From the NCBI RefSeq assembly GCF_016765635.1, contig NZ_JAESVD010000003.1, positions 248,001-312,000 on the forward strand: DNA of 64,000 bases, in the 5' to 3' direction. This document shows positions 50,767-61,679 of this stretch, in pieces. The DNA is from Shewanella schlegeliana (GTDB taxonomy: Bacteria; Pseudomonadota; Gammaproteobacteria; Enterobacterales; Shewanellaceae). Position 1 is the stretch's first letter; every line of letters begins with the position of its first letter. Made by a program: the position numbers and the translations under genes. The notes under the pieces are model-generated. The model had not been told where the DNA came from and ran no database searches. It saw only the letters and a list, made by a program, of their open reading frames with translations.

Positions 50767-51984
50767 CTACTGGCTCGAGTTGATAATAATTCTAGCCCTA
50801 AAATAATTATCATCATTGACTGTTGAGTAATCCCAATTAAGCTGCTTAGTTAACCTTTCAACCAACATCAAGCCCAATCCAAAACCGCTGCTATTGTGTT
50901 TTGACAAAGGATTCACAATATCAATTCGGTTACCGACTTGCTCAATGACAACCCCCTTAGCACCGTGTTCTAAACTATTTCGGATCAAGTTATTCAACAC
51001 AATCGTCAAAGGCTCTTTAAGCACGTAAAGCTCGGTTTCATCGCAGATCAACTCAACATTAATATCACAGCCCTGAGCATACTTTTGATCATCCACGATG
51101 CTCGCCAATAAATGTGACAACTTCACATCACAACAATTCATTGGACTACAGTCAGAACTCATCAACCAAAGTAGAGTCTCCGTGATTGATTTCATCTGAG
51201 TTGTCGCTTGGCTAGCATGTAAAGTTGGCCCTGTGAGCTCTCCTTGTTGCAAAGATAAAATTTCAAATGATGACTGGCATATCGCGATGGGAGTTCTAAG
51301 TTCATGACTTGCAAATCGCAGAAAGGAAAGCTCTCTTTGCTGAGACTCTTTAAGTTGCTTAATCGAGCTGTCCAGCGCATCGACAATAGATTGGAGCTCG
51401 GCATAACACTGCTTTGGAAACCTAAGCTGCTGCATACCTTGCCAATCGTGTTGTTTGATTGCTTCGCTGATCTGATGAACCGGTAAGATCACCCGACGCT
51501 GCAGATACCAGGCGAGAATGGCATTAACCGAAAATGTCATGATGACTAACAGGAGAATCGCGGCCATGTTTTTCGGTGCAAACTCTAATGCGTGAGTGGC
51601 GTTATAATGCAACCAAACATAATAGGCTTTGCCCTCTTCGTTAGAGTACAGCATCAGGCCATCGATAAATTTCCCATCTGAATGCTGATGCTTAACATCA
51701 AGTGCCTGCTCTGGAGCTAAGCCACCGTTGATAGCCTTAACTTGCTCAGGCACGACATCCCAACTGGTGTAAACAGTGATATTTTCAGTTTCAATCGCAT
51801 TTTGGCTTGCACTTGCATAGGCTTCTGCAGCTTGAGCTGCATTTCTCATGGTGATTTCATGCATACTGAACATTCCCGTACACATCATACAAAGGGGAAT
51901 AAGGAAGTTTATAATCAGAGTGATTGCTAAAAAGCACAAACCATATACCTGATACACACGCTTCAAACTCAGCTTAGGCTTCAT
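50767..51984 (-). CDS. Sensor histidine kinase
   Basis: This 405-residue protein has two membrane helices (about residues 14-37 and 139-160) flanking a periplasmic domain of about 100 residues. A HAMP-like linker follows, then the phospho-acceptor block FASHELRTP (His227), the N box NNLIRNSLEHG and the G box GFGLGLMLVE. The sensor domain could detect the amino acid or product handled by the neighbouring enzymes. The gene overlaps the response regulator gene by 11 bases. Confidence 0.92.
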   Translation of the reverse strand: MKPKLSLKRVYQVYGLCFLAITLIINFLIPLCMMCTGMFSMHEITMRNAAQAAEAYASASQNAIETENITVYTSWDVVPEQVKAINGGLAPEQALDVKHQHSDGKFIDGLMLYSNEEGKAYYVWLHYNATHALEFAPKNMAAILLLVIMTFSVNAILAWYLQRRVILPVHQISEAIKQHDWQGMQQLRFPKQCYAELQSIVDALDSSIKQLKESQQRELSFLRFASHELRTPIAICQSSFEILSLQQGELTGPTLHASQATTQMKSITETLLWLMSSDCSPMNCCDVKLSHLLASIVDDQKYAQGCDINVELICDETELYVLKEPLTIVLNNLIRNSLEHGAKGVVIEQVGNRIDIVNPLSKHNSSGFGLGLMLVERLTKQLNWDYSTVNDDNYFRARIIINSSQ

Positions 51985-52648
51985 TATTTTCCACTCTTAA
52001 GCACAGACCTACACCACGAATGGTATGAATAAGTTTCTGTTCAAATGGCTTATCGACCACTCTTCGAAGCAGGTGCATATGACTTCTCAGGCTATCACTA
52101 TCCGGGAGGCTATCTGGCCACAACAATCGCTCAATTTCCTCTCGTTCGACTGTTTCTGGGCTTCTTCGAGCTAGAAATGAAAGGATCTGCCATCCCGTAC
52201 GTGACAAAACAAGCTCCTGGCCCTGACGATGTACCTGATGGGCACCAAAATCAAACTCGAGATCGCCAATAGTCAGTCGTTTTGGAGAGGGACGCCGCTG
52301 AGATACAACCTTTAGCCGTGCAACTAACTCGGCCAGAGCAAAAGGTTTAACAAGATAATCATCGGCTCCGGCCTCGAAACCTGAAAGCCTATCTTGTAAG
52401 TTGCTCCTAGCTGTCAGCATAATGATTGGAGCCATAATGCATTGCTCTTTCCACCTCTGGCATGCCGTAATACCGTCGCCATCGGGTAAATTAAGATCTA
52501 AAATGATCGCATCAAAGGTACTGTTAAATATGCTTTCCTCCGCCCGCTCTAGAGTTTCCGCATAGTCACATTCAATTCCATTTAACTCGAGATACTGAAT
52601 GATATTTTTAGCCAGCAGGCGGTTATCTTCGACAAGGAGAACCAACAT
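51974..52648 (-). CDS. OmpR/PhoB-type response regulator
   Basis: This 224-residue protein has a receiver domain with the phospho-acceptor Asp51 (AIILDLNLPDGDG) and Lys in LVKPF. A C-terminal winged helix follows (GWQILSFLARR ... LRSHMHLLRRVVDKP). It pairs with the kinase encoded just downstream. Three bases separate it from the LuxR-type gene upstream, so the three form one operon. Confidence 0.93.
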   Translation of the reverse strand: MLVLLVEDNRLLAKNIIQYLELNGIECDYAETLERAEESIFNSTFDAIILDLNLPDGDGITACQRWKEQCIMAPIIMLTARSNLQDRLSGFEAGADDYLVKPFALAELVARLKVVSQRRPSPKRLTIGDLEFDFGAHQVHRQGQELVLSRTGWQILSFLARRSPETVEREEIERLLWPDSLPDSDSLRSHMHLLRRVVDKPFEQKLIHTIRGVGLCLRVENNEA

Positions 52649-52651
52649 CTT

Positions 52652-53437
52652 CTATATAATTTCCAGTTGATGAGCGATATGAACTAAATTGGCTCTATTA
52701 CTGGCAGACAATTTATTTCTTAAAGATTCAAGGTGGTATTCCACCCCACGAACAGTAATATCCAATTGCTCTGATATCTCGCGGTTATGTAACCCTGTGG
52801 CAGCCATTTTTAATGCTCTTATTGCTGTTTGATTAAACAGGTCATATTGGCGGTAGGGATTTATTTCATTATGAAAATGTTCAAATATGGTCAATTGAGC
52901 TTGTTTTAATGTCTGCTCTAGTTCTGCAAGCCTTAACTCTTCATATGGGTATTTTGATAATAATGTAAATCGACCGCTCCAAGTATCCGATGCAAAATGC
53001 TTTAGCGGCCAGCTGAGAACCGTATTGATACCGTGGCTATTAAACAGTTTTTGAACTTTAGTCGACTGGCCATCTTCGGAGAGAACATAGTGATAAGGGG
53101 AATCGAGTCGCAAGGCCGCTGCAAAGTTAATATCCGTAGGCGCAACACGTGTCACGTATTGTTGATGCAACTGCTTAACCGTCGGTGAAGAAGCAAATAC
53201 GCCACCACTACTTCTTAACACTTTACGTGTCAGTAGGCTCTTACGATTGTTACCTAAGTAGTCTTGGTAAGCGCTATTGGCTATTCCTTGGAACCAAAAC
53301 CCACCGAAGCCCAGCTCTGCAATTGGGGATTTAATACTGTTGAGAGTTTCTTCAGCTAATGGAGTTAGATCTGACTTACTTTCATCTATTAACCATGCAT
53401 TGCTATTTATCTGTCCCATAATTCCGAGCCCAATCAA
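52652..53437 (-). CDS. LuxR-type transcriptional regulator 2
   Basis: This 261-residue protein has a C-terminal helix-turn-helix (AIRALKMAATGLHNREISEQ ... ITVRGVEYHLESLRNKLSA) and an N-terminal sensing-type domain with no clear autoinducer motif. It resembles regulator 1 at 43594 in length and in the xxGVxYHLxxL recognition helix. It leads the operon with the two-component system. Confidence 0.85.
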   Translation of the reverse strand: MIGLGIMGQINSNAWLIDESKSDLTPLAEETLNSIKSPIAELGFGGFWFQGIANSAYQDYLGNNRKSLLTRKVLRSSGGVFASSPTVKQLHQQYVTRVAPTDINFAAALRLDSPYHYVLSEDGQSTKVQKLFNSHGINTVLSWPLKHFASDTWSGRFTLLSKYPYEELRLAELEQTLKQAQLTIFEHFHNEINPYRQYDLFNQTAIRALKMAATGLHNREISEQLDITVRGVEYHLESLRNKLSASNRANLVHIAHQLEII

Positions 53438-53958
53438 AACTATTTAAAGTCACAAGCGACCAAATTACACAAGGTAAAGCCAGTACAAGTCACTTTACTC
53501 AAATAGCATTAACGGATAAACACTCTTAATGGAGATTTTCTAAGCACACAACAGAAACATAAAATTTAATTTAAAGAGCATTTATTTTGACGCAATTTTG
53601 ACGTTGCTTACTCTATAATTATTTTAATTTACCAGAAATAAAATCAATTACTGAATATTATCTGTAACTAAACAGTTAATTAATTGGATTATTAGAGTGA
53701 CATCCCTTATTTAACTCTTTAATTCAGAAGTCGTGCTTTCTAACACATCTATATTGGCGCAACACCACAACCTATAAGCCATCGAGATCGCATTTTTCAG
53801 TATAGGATTGAAGTTTTCCTCCCATTCACCTTAGCGTGTTATCTGCTCGAATAGGCGCTTAAAATTCCTGCCCTCAGTTATTCTTTTCAAGAACAAGAAG
53901 TTAATAGAGACTGAGTTTCAAACAGTCTCCTACTACAAGGCTAACAGCAATAAGCGAC
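53438..53958. other. Intergenic region upstream of the LuxR-TCS operon
   Basis: These 521 A+T-rich bases contain no gene that I can support. The direct repeat at 53585-53603 is the only distinct signal. Confidence 0.5.
53585..53603. promoter_or_regulatory. Direct repeat, possible response-regulator site
   Basis: TTTTGACG occurs twice with starts exactly 11 bases apart, the spacing used by OmpR/PhoB-type regulators. It lies about 150 bases before the LuxR-response regulator-kinase operon, so autoregulation is possible. Confidence 0.4.
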
Positions 53959-55275
53959 TTAGAATGGTTGATTCACCATGATCCAGAATTGATTCGATTC
54001 AGCGCTAAAAGCCAGTTCTGCACGTACTACTATGCTCTCGACTTCAAATCGAGCGCCAAAACCAGCCGACCACTTTAAGTCATCGTGTAGTGCACTGACA
54101 CTAAACTCATCACTCACCTGGCCTGCTTCTGCAAAGGCGACCCACTGCCACCAAGGCACATCGTATAAGTTGAATACTGGCCACTCTTGTAATGGCTGCC
54201 ACCTAGGTTGTACTCGGTATTCTGCACTATAAAGCACTGCAGAACGACCAGTATAGCGCTTACTCGTGTAACCTCGCAGACGTTCGAAGCCACCTAAGCT
54301 CACTCCCGCAAAACTAGGAGGGCGATGGTAATCCCCATGTGAGTCAGAGGTCCAAGTTGGGGTATCGGCCAAGTAAAAGTTAAATGCTAAAATTTGCTGG
54401 CCAAACCATTCATTGGAGTCGATAGAAACAAAGGTACTCTGATCAAACTCCCAAGTGGTCCAGCTATTACGTGAGCTGCTACCAAAATCACGAGTCACTT
54501 TAAAGCTAGTTTGTCCGCCTTGAGTGCTGTTCTTACCATTGTCACGGTTATCCCAATCCAGCTCAACGGCAAGTCCTTTAGCTTCATCAGGTAGAAACTC
54601 AAAGCCCTCTAACTCTCGACTCTGGGTAAAGGGGCTGAACTTAATACTAGTTACACCCGACTCGAGCGGATTCCAACTAATATCACCTCTTGCACGTCCC
54701 AGGCTGCGAACCGCGCCTTGACTGCCGCGGCCAATTGGCAAAATATAGCGAGCATGAAACTTAGTGTAAGACTCATCACCGAGTGTGACTACACGCTCGG
54801 TATTACCATAAAGAGTCACTTGTTCAGGCACATAATAGACCCCTTCTTTAAAGCGAGCTTGGTAAGTCTCGACTGAGAACAACCATTGATCGATCGAAGG
54901 AATTTGATAGTCGTTAAAACGCAGGTAACTTACCCAACTGTTATTGGTGCTATATACGCCAATACCCAATATCGAGGATTGGATCTGCCCAGCGTGTTTG
55001 AGTACACCCGCTCCACCAAAAGCAGTGCTTAAACTTTCACTGGAAAAAGCAAAAGGTACGGCAGCAAATTCAGCTTGGTGATCCGGCAACGAGTCTTGGG
55101 GTTGTTCTGATTTAGATTTAGACTTAGTTTTAGCTTTAGGCGAAACAGATTCGATAATAATCGTCTCTTCACCCGACTCACGCTCTTCCGTCATCTTAGT
55201 CGAAGCGGAAGCAGCAAACGCCAGTGGCGACATTAGTCCAAATGCAGTAAAAGCAGACAGTAAGTAAGTTTTCAA
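53959..55275 (-). CDS. Omp85-superfamily (BamA/TamA-like) outer-membrane barrel protein
   Basis: This 438-residue protein has a signal peptide (cleavage after AFA, about residue 21), a short charged KTKSKSKSEQ linker and a barrel of about 350 residues ending in aromatic Phe (WIMVNQPF). FERLRGYTSKRYTGRSAVLY contains the RG(Y/F) motif of the sixth barrel loop of Omp85 proteins. There is no POTRA domain, so it is a barrel-only (patatin-associated-type D15) form. Substrate is unknown. Confidence 0.8.
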   Translation of the reverse strand: MKTYLLSAFTAFGLMSPLAFAASASTKMTEERESGEETIIIESVSPKAKTKSKSKSEQPQDSLPDHQAEFAAVPFAFSSESLSTAFGGAGVLKHAGQIQSSILGIGVYSTNNSWVSYLRFNDYQIPSIDQWLFSVETYQARFKEGVYYVPEQVTLYGNTERVVTLGDESYTKFHARYILPIGRGSQGAVRSLGRARGDISWNPLESGVTSIKFSPFTQSRELEGFEFLPDEAKGLAVELDWDNRDNGKNSTQGGQTSFKVTRDFGSSSRNSWTTWEFDQSTFVSIDSNEWFGQQILAFNFYLADTPTWTSDSHGDYHRPPSFAGVSLGGFERLRGYTSKRYTGRSAVLYSAEYRVQPRWQPLQEWPVFNLYDVPWWQWVAFAEAGQVSDEFSVSALHDDLKWSAGFGARFEVESIVVRAELAFSAESNQFWIMVNQPF

Positions 55276-55344
55276 TTTAAAAATTCTTCATACAAGTGAC
55301 GGGCATCGGCCTCAATCACAACTACAGGTATGTTGTATATTTGC

Positions 55345-56421
55345 TCAGTCTAGGCAAACTGCGACTCGCGGTGTTAACTTGGTAACCAACTCATAAGCGA
55401 TAGTACCAATATGCTCGGCAACCTCCTCTACTGGAAGCTCTTTTCCCCAAAGCACCGCTTTATCACCCACGCTATCAGTAGCGTCAACTCCTAGGTCAAC
55501 GGTCAGCATGTCCATCGAAACCCGGCCTACAATGGGCGCTAGTCGACCATTAATTAATACTGGCGTACCTAGCGGGGCATTTCGTGGATAACCATCACCG
55601 TAACCTATGGCTACAACACCAAGCTTGGTATCGCTATCAGCAGTCCAATAACTACCATAGCCCACAGGCTGCCCAGCTTTGTGGTCGCGAATGGCTATCA
55701 GTTGTGACACCAGCTCCATCGCAGGAATAAGCCCATGTTTAGTGCCTAGATCGCCAACCACCGGAGAGACACCATAAAGCGCAATGCCGGGACGGATCCA
55801 ATTGGCTTGACTCTGTTGCCAGAAAAGCGCCCCTGCAGAATTAGCTAGAGTACGCTCACCAGGTAGATCTTTCGTTAATGCCTCAAACACGGCTAGCTGC
55901 TTAGCGGTATAGTCATTATCTGGTTCATCGGCACAAGCGAAGTGGGTCATAAAATTAATTGGCTTGGCGATATTTTTACAAGCTAATAAGCGCTGGTAAA
56001 CAACGTGGAACTCGTCAGGCACAAAACCCAGTCTGTGCATCCCAGAATCGACTTTCATCCATACGCTGACGGGCTTACTTAGCTCAGCCTGTTCGAGCAT
56101 TTCGATTTGAGACTCATGATGAACCACGGTTTCAATATCATGCTCAACTAGGGTCGCCAAATCTGCTTCGCGAAAAAAGCCTTCCAATAATAATAGTTTG
56201 GCGTTAATCCCACCGGCACGCAGCGCCAGCGCCTCTTCTAAACGCGCCAGACCAAAGCCATCGGCATTATCTAAACACTGAGCGACATTGAGTAAGCCAT
56301 GGCCATAGCCATTAGCTTTAACAACCGCCATCACTTTGCTTGATGGGGCAAGTTCATGCAGTCTGGCCAAATTATTCTTTAATGCTTGGCGACTGATTTC
56401 TGCTCGTGGGAATGGTTTCAA
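55345..56421 (-). CDS. alr: Alanine racemase
   Basis: This 358-residue PLP enzyme has [12 protein letters not shown], where Lys34 forms the PLP Schiff base, and the second-base Tyr in the C-terminal beta domain ([10 protein letters not shown] region, [11 protein letters not shown]). It interconverts L- and D-Ala for peptidoglycan. It lies 92 bases after dnaB on the same strand, the arrangement found in many gammaproteobacteria. Confidence 0.95.
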   Translation of the reverse strand: MKPFPRAEISRQALKNNLARLHELAPSSKVMAVVKANGYGHGLLNVAQCLDNADGFGLARLEEALALRAGGINAKLLLLEGFFREADLATLVEHDIETVVHHESQIEMLEQAELSKPVSVWMKVDSGMHRLGFVPDEFHVVYQRLLACKNIAKPINFMTHFACADEPDNDYTAKQLAVFEALTKDLPGERTLANSAGALFWQQSQANWIRPGIALYGVSPVVGDLGTKHGLIPAMELVSQLIAIRDHKAGQPVGYGSYWTADSDTKLGVVAIGYGDGYPRNAPLGTPVLINGRLAPIVGRVSMDMLTVDLGVDATDSVGDKAVLWGKELPVEEVAEHIGTIAYELVTKLTPRVAVCLD

Positions 56422-56513
56422 AAGTAACCTTGTCTATCTAATCTAAAAATAAGAGCCTCTATGAGGCTCTATTGTATTTTATCACTGTGTAAAAAAGTGA
56501 TGATAACCAATAA

Positions 56514-57920
56514 TTAATCTTCTTCGAATTGCGGACCTGCATAGTTGTCAAAACGAGAGAATTGACCTTGGAAGGTTAGTCGCACACGTCCAATAGGACC
56601 GTTACGCTGCTTACCAATAATGATCTCTGCAGTGCCTTTATCTTCGGAGTCATCGTTATACACTTCATCACGATAAATAAACATGATCAAATCGGCATCC
56701 TGCTCAATCGCGCCCGATTCACGCAAATCTGAGTTAACAGGACGTTTATCGGCACGCTGCTCCAATGAACGGTTAAGCTGAGAAAGTGCAATAACGGGAA
56801 TTTCGAGCTCTTTAGCCAAGGCTTTTAGCGAGCGAGAGATTTCAGAGATCTCCAAGGTACGGTTATCTTTTAGCGCTGGGACCTGCATTAACTGAAGGTA
56901 ATCGATCATGATCATCGACAGACCGCCGTATTCACGGGCAATACGTCTAGCACGGCTGCGCACTTCTGTTGGAGTTAGGCCTGAACCATCATCGATATAC
57001 ATCTTACCTTGTTCAAGCATAATCCCCATTGTTGAGGATACCCGTGCCCAATCGTCATCGTCTAACTGACCGGTACGAATTTTTGTCTGATCGACGCGGC
57101 CAAGTGAAGCCAACATACGCATCATGATCTGTTCTGAAGGCATCTCCAAGCTGAAAATAAGCACGGGCTTGTCTTCATGCAGCGCGGCCTGCTCACACAA
57201 GTTCATCGCAAAGGTGGTTTTACCCATAGATGGACGTGCAGCAACAATAATCAAGTCACCGGATTGGAAACCGGCTGTCATCTTATCAAGATCGCCAAAA
57301 CCGCTCGATACCCCTGTTACACCACTGGTAGGGTTGTTATATAACTCTTCAATCTTATCGACGGTCTTTTCAAGAATCGCCTTAATGCCTTCTGGACCTT
57401 CATTGGCATTGGCGCGTTGCTCGGCAATTTTAAATACCTTGGTTTCAGCTAAATCGAGTAGTTCACTCGAGTTACGCCCTTCAGGGTTAAAGCCTGCATC
57501 GGCAATTTCGTTAGCAACTTTGATCATATCGCGTACAACAGCACGCTCACGCACGATGTCGGCGTAAGAGTGAATGTTACCGGCACTTGGGGTGTTTTTA
57601 GCAATTTCACCAATATAGGCAAAGCCACCCACATCTTCGAGTTGGTCTTCAAGTTCCAACTGCTCAGACACGGTAATCAAGTCGATCGGTTGACCCGCGC
57701 TAATCAAAGACTCCATTGCTGTAAAAATGGTGCCATGAGCACGAGAGTAGAAATCTTCTTTTACAACGGCTTCAGCCACTCTGTCCCAAGCGTCAGAGTC
57801 CAACATCAAGCCACCGAGAACCGACTGTTCAGCTTCAATTGAATGCGGTGGCATCTTCAGCGCATCCATCTGAAGATCTCTTGGCTTATCTTTGCCCTTA
57901 AAGGCGCGTTGTTGTGACAT
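56514..57920 (-). CDS. dnaB: Replicative DNA helicase
   Basis: This 468-residue protein has an N-terminal helical domain (PHSIEAEQSVLGGLMLD) and a RecA-type core with Walker A ARPSMGKTT near residue 226. Walker B is MIMIDYLQLM and the arginine-finger region is LSQLNRSLEQRADKRP. DnaB unwinds DNA at the replication fork. I choose ATG 57920 (MSQQRAFKGKD) because GGAG lies just before it; the longer frame to 57950 has none. Confidence 0.97.
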   Translation of the reverse strand: MSQQRAFKGKDKPRDLQMDALKMPPHSIEAEQSVLGGLMLDSDAWDRVAEAVVKEDFYSRAHGTIFTAMESLISAGQPIDLITVSEQLELEDQLEDVGGFAYIGEIAKNTPSAGNIHSYADIVRERAVVRDMIKVANEIADAGFNPEGRNSSELLDLAETKVFKIAEQRANANEGPEGIKAILEKTVDKIEELYNNPTSGVTGVSSGFGDLDKMTAGFQSGDLIIVAARPSMGKTTFAMNLCEQAALHEDKPVLIFSLEMPSEQIMMRMLASLGRVDQTKIRTGQLDDDDWARVSSTMGIMLEQGKMYIDDGSGLTPTEVRSRARRIAREYGGLSMIMIDYLQLMQVPALKDNRTLEISEISRSLKALAKELEIPVIALSQLNRSLEQRADKRPVNSDLRESGAIEQDADLIMFIYRDEVYNDDSEDKGTAEIIIGKQRNGPIGRVRLTFQGQFSRFDNYAGPQFEED

Positions 57921-58043
57921 TAAATCTCCAAAATTCCAACGATTAAGCAAAATGTGGTATAAAACCGGGGTAAAACAGAGCAGGCTTTTAACATCATACG
58001 ACCTGCAACTAAAAATACACTATAACAATATTAAGGAAAGAAC

Positions 58044-60269
58044 ATGCGCAATGCATTGATTGCCGCCATCGCTCTATCGACAGGGATGCTGCCATCAGCC
58101 GTAGCATTGGCCGATGAAGGACAATGGCAACCCTATCAGATGCCGTCTATCGCCGATAAGCTCAGCGAACGTGGCATCGACATTCCGGCGAAACAGTTAG
58201 CGGACTTAACCAGCTACCCAATGAACGCGGTTGTCGGACTGGGCTATTGTACCGCCAGTTTTGTTTCGCCCCAAGGCTTAGTTGTGACAAACCATCATTG
58301 CGCCTACCGTGCTATTCAATATAACAGCAAAAAAGAGCATAACTACCTCGCTGATGGTTTCTTAGCAAGCAGTAAAGACAAGGAACCATCTGCTGGCCCT
58401 AACGAGCGTCTGTATATCACAGAAGCGGTTACCGATGTCTCTGAGCAGGTAAAAAAAGATATTGGTGAAGAGCCACTCAAGCGATATGAGAATATTCAAG
58501 CTAATCGCAAAGCACTAATTAAAGAGTGTGAGAGCGATGATAACTACCGCTGCTCAGTAAGAAGCTTTCATAACGGTCTCGAATATTACCTAATTAAGCA
58601 GCTCATTATTCGTGACGTACGTCTAGTATACGCACCACCTGAAAGCGCAGGCTCCTTTGGCGGTGATATCGACAACTACGAATATCCTCGCCACTCAGCC
58701 GACTTCACCTTCCTGCGCGCCTATGTTGGAAAAGATGGCAAACCAGCAGCCTTTGCCGAAGATAACGTCCCTTATGTACCGAAGAGCTATTTAAAAGTTA
58801 ATGCCGACGGGGTGAAAGCGGGCGATGGTGTGTTTGTCGCTGGTTACCCAGGGTCTACCAGTCGTTACCGCTTAACCAGTGAACTTAAGTTTGCTAGCGA
58901 TTGGTTATACCCAACGCTTGCGACTCGCTATCAGCTGCGTATCGACACTATCGAAGCCATGAGCGCTAACGATAAAGATGTGAAGATCAAATATGCAGGC
59001 ACATTAGCTGGCATGGCAAACCGTATGAAGAAGTACAACGGTTTATTAGATGGCTTTAAGGCTACCGATATCACAGGCATCAAACAGAGTCGCGAAGATG
59101 ATTTCCGTGCATGGCTTGCAAAAGATGCTGAGTATCAATCATTCCAAACTCAGTTTGATGAGCTTGAAACCTTACTGGTTGAGCAACGTCTTCAGCGTCA
59201 AGGCCGTTACTACTTCAATAATGCGCAAAGTAGCGAGTTACTCGCGACAGCCAATAAGCTATATCGCTTAGCCAAGGAGAAGCAAAAACCAGATGCCGAG
59301 CGTGAAGAGGGTTATCAAGAGCGCGATATGAAGATGTTTAAGGCGCGCCTTAAGCGTCTAGACTCAAGCTTTGCTATTAGCGTCGACAAGACACTGTGGA
59401 TGCAAGACTTAGAAGCCTATCTTGCTCAAGATAATCGCGTCGCTCAGCTTGATTCCATGCTCAATGAAGGCGATAGCGATAACGAGATCGGCCTAAGTGA
59501 AAAGCTTGATGCGCTCTATGCCCTTAGCTCACTCACCGATAAGAATAAACGCCTTGCCTGGATGGACGCCGATGCTAGCGAATTTGAAACCAGCGCCGAT
59601 CCATTTATTCGCCTAGCCGTTGCTCTATACGAGCAAAACATGCAGACAGAGAAGGATGCTAAGACCTTAGCGGGTAAGCTATCAAAAGCCCGTCCTGACT
59701 ACATGAAGGCCGTTATCGCCTATAACAAAGCCAATGGCTGGCCAGTCTACCCAGATGCCAACGGCACCTTGCGTATTACTTACGGTATGGTCGATGGTTA
59801 CCAGTCCACTGATGCGCTTTATAAGCAGCCATTTACCCGCTTAGAGGGTATCCTAGCTAAACATACTGGTGTCGAGCCGTTTAACGCGCCAGCTAAGTTG
59901 TTAGAAGCGATTGAAGCCAAACGTTACGGCAGCCATGCTGTTGAAACCGTTTATCAAGATCCTGCTTCATGGTTATGCCGCTTATTCTCATGCTTAGATA
60001 AGCCTGAGAGCTTTGGTTCAGTGCCAGTTAACTTCCTATCAAGCGTCGATACCACTGGCGGTAACTCAGGTTCCCCAGTGTTTAATGGTAAGGGTGAGCT
60101 GGTCGGGCTTAACTTCGACTCAACCTACGAAGCCATTACCAAAGACTGGTTCTTTAACCCAACCATTACTCGCGCCGTGCATGTAGATATTCGCTACATA
60201 TTATGGATGATGGATGAAGTGGATAACGCTCAAAACCTGATTGAAGAGCTGGATTTAGTCAACAACTAA
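58044..60269 (+). CDS. S46-family dipeptidyl-peptidase
   Basis: This 741-residue protein has a signal peptide (cleavage after ALA, about residue 23). Trypsin-like catalytic parts follow: His in VVTNHHCAYRA (about 85), an Asp in the GGDIDNYEYPRHSADF block and the Ser in TTGGNSGSPVFNGKG near residue 670. S46 enzymes (DPP7, DPP11) remove dipeptides from peptide N-termini in the periplasm. Whether acidic or hydrophobic residues are preferred cannot be judged by eye. It is divergent from dnaB. Confidence 0.93.
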   Translation: MRNALIAAIALSTGMLPSAVALADEGQWQPYQMPSIADKLSERGIDIPAKQLADLTSYPMNAVVGLGYCTASFVSPQGLVVTNHHCAYRAIQYNSKKEHNYLADGFLASSKDKEPSAGPNERLYITEAVTDVSEQVKKDIGEEPLKRYENIQANRKALIKECESDDNYRCSVRSFHNGLEYYLIKQLIIRDVRLVYAPPESAGSFGGDIDNYEYPRHSADFTFLRAYVGKDGKPAAFAEDNVPYVPKSYLKVNADGVKAGDGVFVAGYPGSTSRYRLTSELKFASDWLYPTLATRYQLRIDTIEAMSANDKDVKIKYAGTLAGMANRMKKYNGLLDGFKATDITGIKQSREDDFRAWLAKDAEYQSFQTQFDELETLLVEQRLQRQGRYYFNNAQSSELLATANKLYRLAKEKQKPDAEREEGYQERDMKMFKARLKRLDSSFAISVDKTLWMQDLEAYLAQDNRVAQLDSMLNEGDSDNEIGLSEKLDALYALSSLTDKNKRLAWMDADASEFETSADPFIRLAVALYEQNMQTEKDAKTLAGKLSKARPDYMKAVIAYNKANGWPVYPDANGTLRITYGMVDGYQSTDALYKQPFTRLEGILAKHTGVEPFNAPAKLLEAIEAKRYGSHAVETVYQDPASWLCRLFSCLDKPESFGSVPVNFLSSVDTTGGNSGSPVFNGKGELVGLNFDSTYEAITKDWFFNPTITRAVHVDIRYILWMMDEVDNAQNLIEELDLVNN

Positions 60270-60288
60270 TTCGGACTCGCTAGATACT

Positions 60289-60323
60289 AAAAAGGCATAT
60301 GAGCAGCGCTCATATGCCTTTTT
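60289..60323 (+). terminator. S46 peptidase terminator
   Basis: AAAAAGGCATATGAGC and GCTCATATGCCTTTTT form a perfect 16-bp stem with a 3-base loop, 19 bases after the stop. Confidence 0.95.
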
Positions 60324-60520
60324 ATTTTGCACCTATGCATGATTTACCTCCCATGTTTTCTTCCAATCTTCTTTATAAACCCATCTCGATATCTAGTTAT
60401 ACCGACAAAAAAACTGCCTTTGTATGCCGTTGGCTAAGCTCAAGACTAAATGCTACCTATATTGACGGGCTAAAGCCCGACCTACAAAAAAAGTGACTCC
60501 CGCCTCGCAGTCTTCCCCAG

Positions 60521-60574
60521 CCTGCTTTTCCTGCTTTTCCTGCTTTTCCTGCTTTTCCTGCTTTTCCTGCTTTT
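60521..60574. repeat. Six tandem copies of a 9-bp unit
   Basis: The unit CCTGCTTTT is repeated exactly six times. It lies in the otherwise gene-free 60324-60583 stretch between the S46 peptidase and rplI terminators and could vary in copy number between strains. Confidence 0.95.
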
Positions 60575-60583
60575 CAGGCATAA

Positions 60584-60619
60584 AAAAACACCGCACTAAT
60601 AAATTAGGGCGGTGTTTTT
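60584..60619 (-). terminator. rplI terminator
   Basis: AACACCGC and GCGGTGTT, plus an inner CTAAT/ATTAG, form a long interrupted stem with T runs on the minus strand, 28 bases after the rplI stop. Confidence 0.85.
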
Positions 60620-60646
60620 ATTAAAGCATTTGCTTAGAGCAAATTA

Positions 60647-61099
60647 TTAAGCTTCTGCAACAACAGAAAGTTTAACGATTGCTTTAACTTCAGTGTGAAC
60701 TTGAACTTCAACTTCGAATTCACCAGTAGTGCGGATAGCACCTAGTGGAAGACGAACTTCGCTCTTAGCTAGTTCAACACCTGCAGCTGTAACTGCATCA
60801 GCGATATCACGGTTGCCAATTGAACCGAATAGCTTGCCTTCGTCACCAGCTTTAGAAGCGATAACAACAGACTCAAGTGCAGAGATTTTCTCAGCGCGTT
60901 GAGTAGCAGCAGCTAGGTCAGCAGCTAACTTAGCTTCTAGATCAGCACGACGTGCTTCAAAAACTTCAGTGTTAGCAGCGTTAGCAACAACAGCTTTACC
61001 TTGTGGTAAAAGGAAGTTACGTGCGTAACCAGCTTTTACAGAAACTTGGTCACCCAAGTTGCCTAGGTTAGCGATTTTATCAAGTAAAATAACGTTCAT
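60647..61099 (-). CDS. rplI: 50S ribosomal protein L9
   Basis: This 150-residue protein starts [20 protein letters not shown] and has [15 protein letters not shown], the L9 signature. L9 binds 23S rRNA and limits frame slippage. It is last in the rpsF-priB-rpsR-rplI operon. Confidence 0.98.
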   Translation of the reverse strand: MNVILLDKIANLGNLGDQVSVKAGYARNFLLPQGKAVVANAANTEVFEARRADLEAKLAADLAAATQRAEKISALESVVIASKAGDEGKLFGSIGNRDIADAVTAAGVELAKSEVRLPLGAIRTTGEFEVEVQVHTEVKAIVKLSVVAEA

Positions 61100-61126
61100 T
61101 TTATATTCCTCTAAATTAATGCAGTA

Positions 61127-61671
<545 letters not shown>

Positions 61672-61679
61672 AAAAAAAC

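Noticed and set aside
60299..60496. 65-codon plus-strand frame after the S46 gene
   Set aside because: It starts inside the terminator hairpin and has no ribosome site or family similarity.
60521..60574. Possible CRISPR array
   Set aside because: The units are 9 bp and contiguous, with no spacers and no cas genes.
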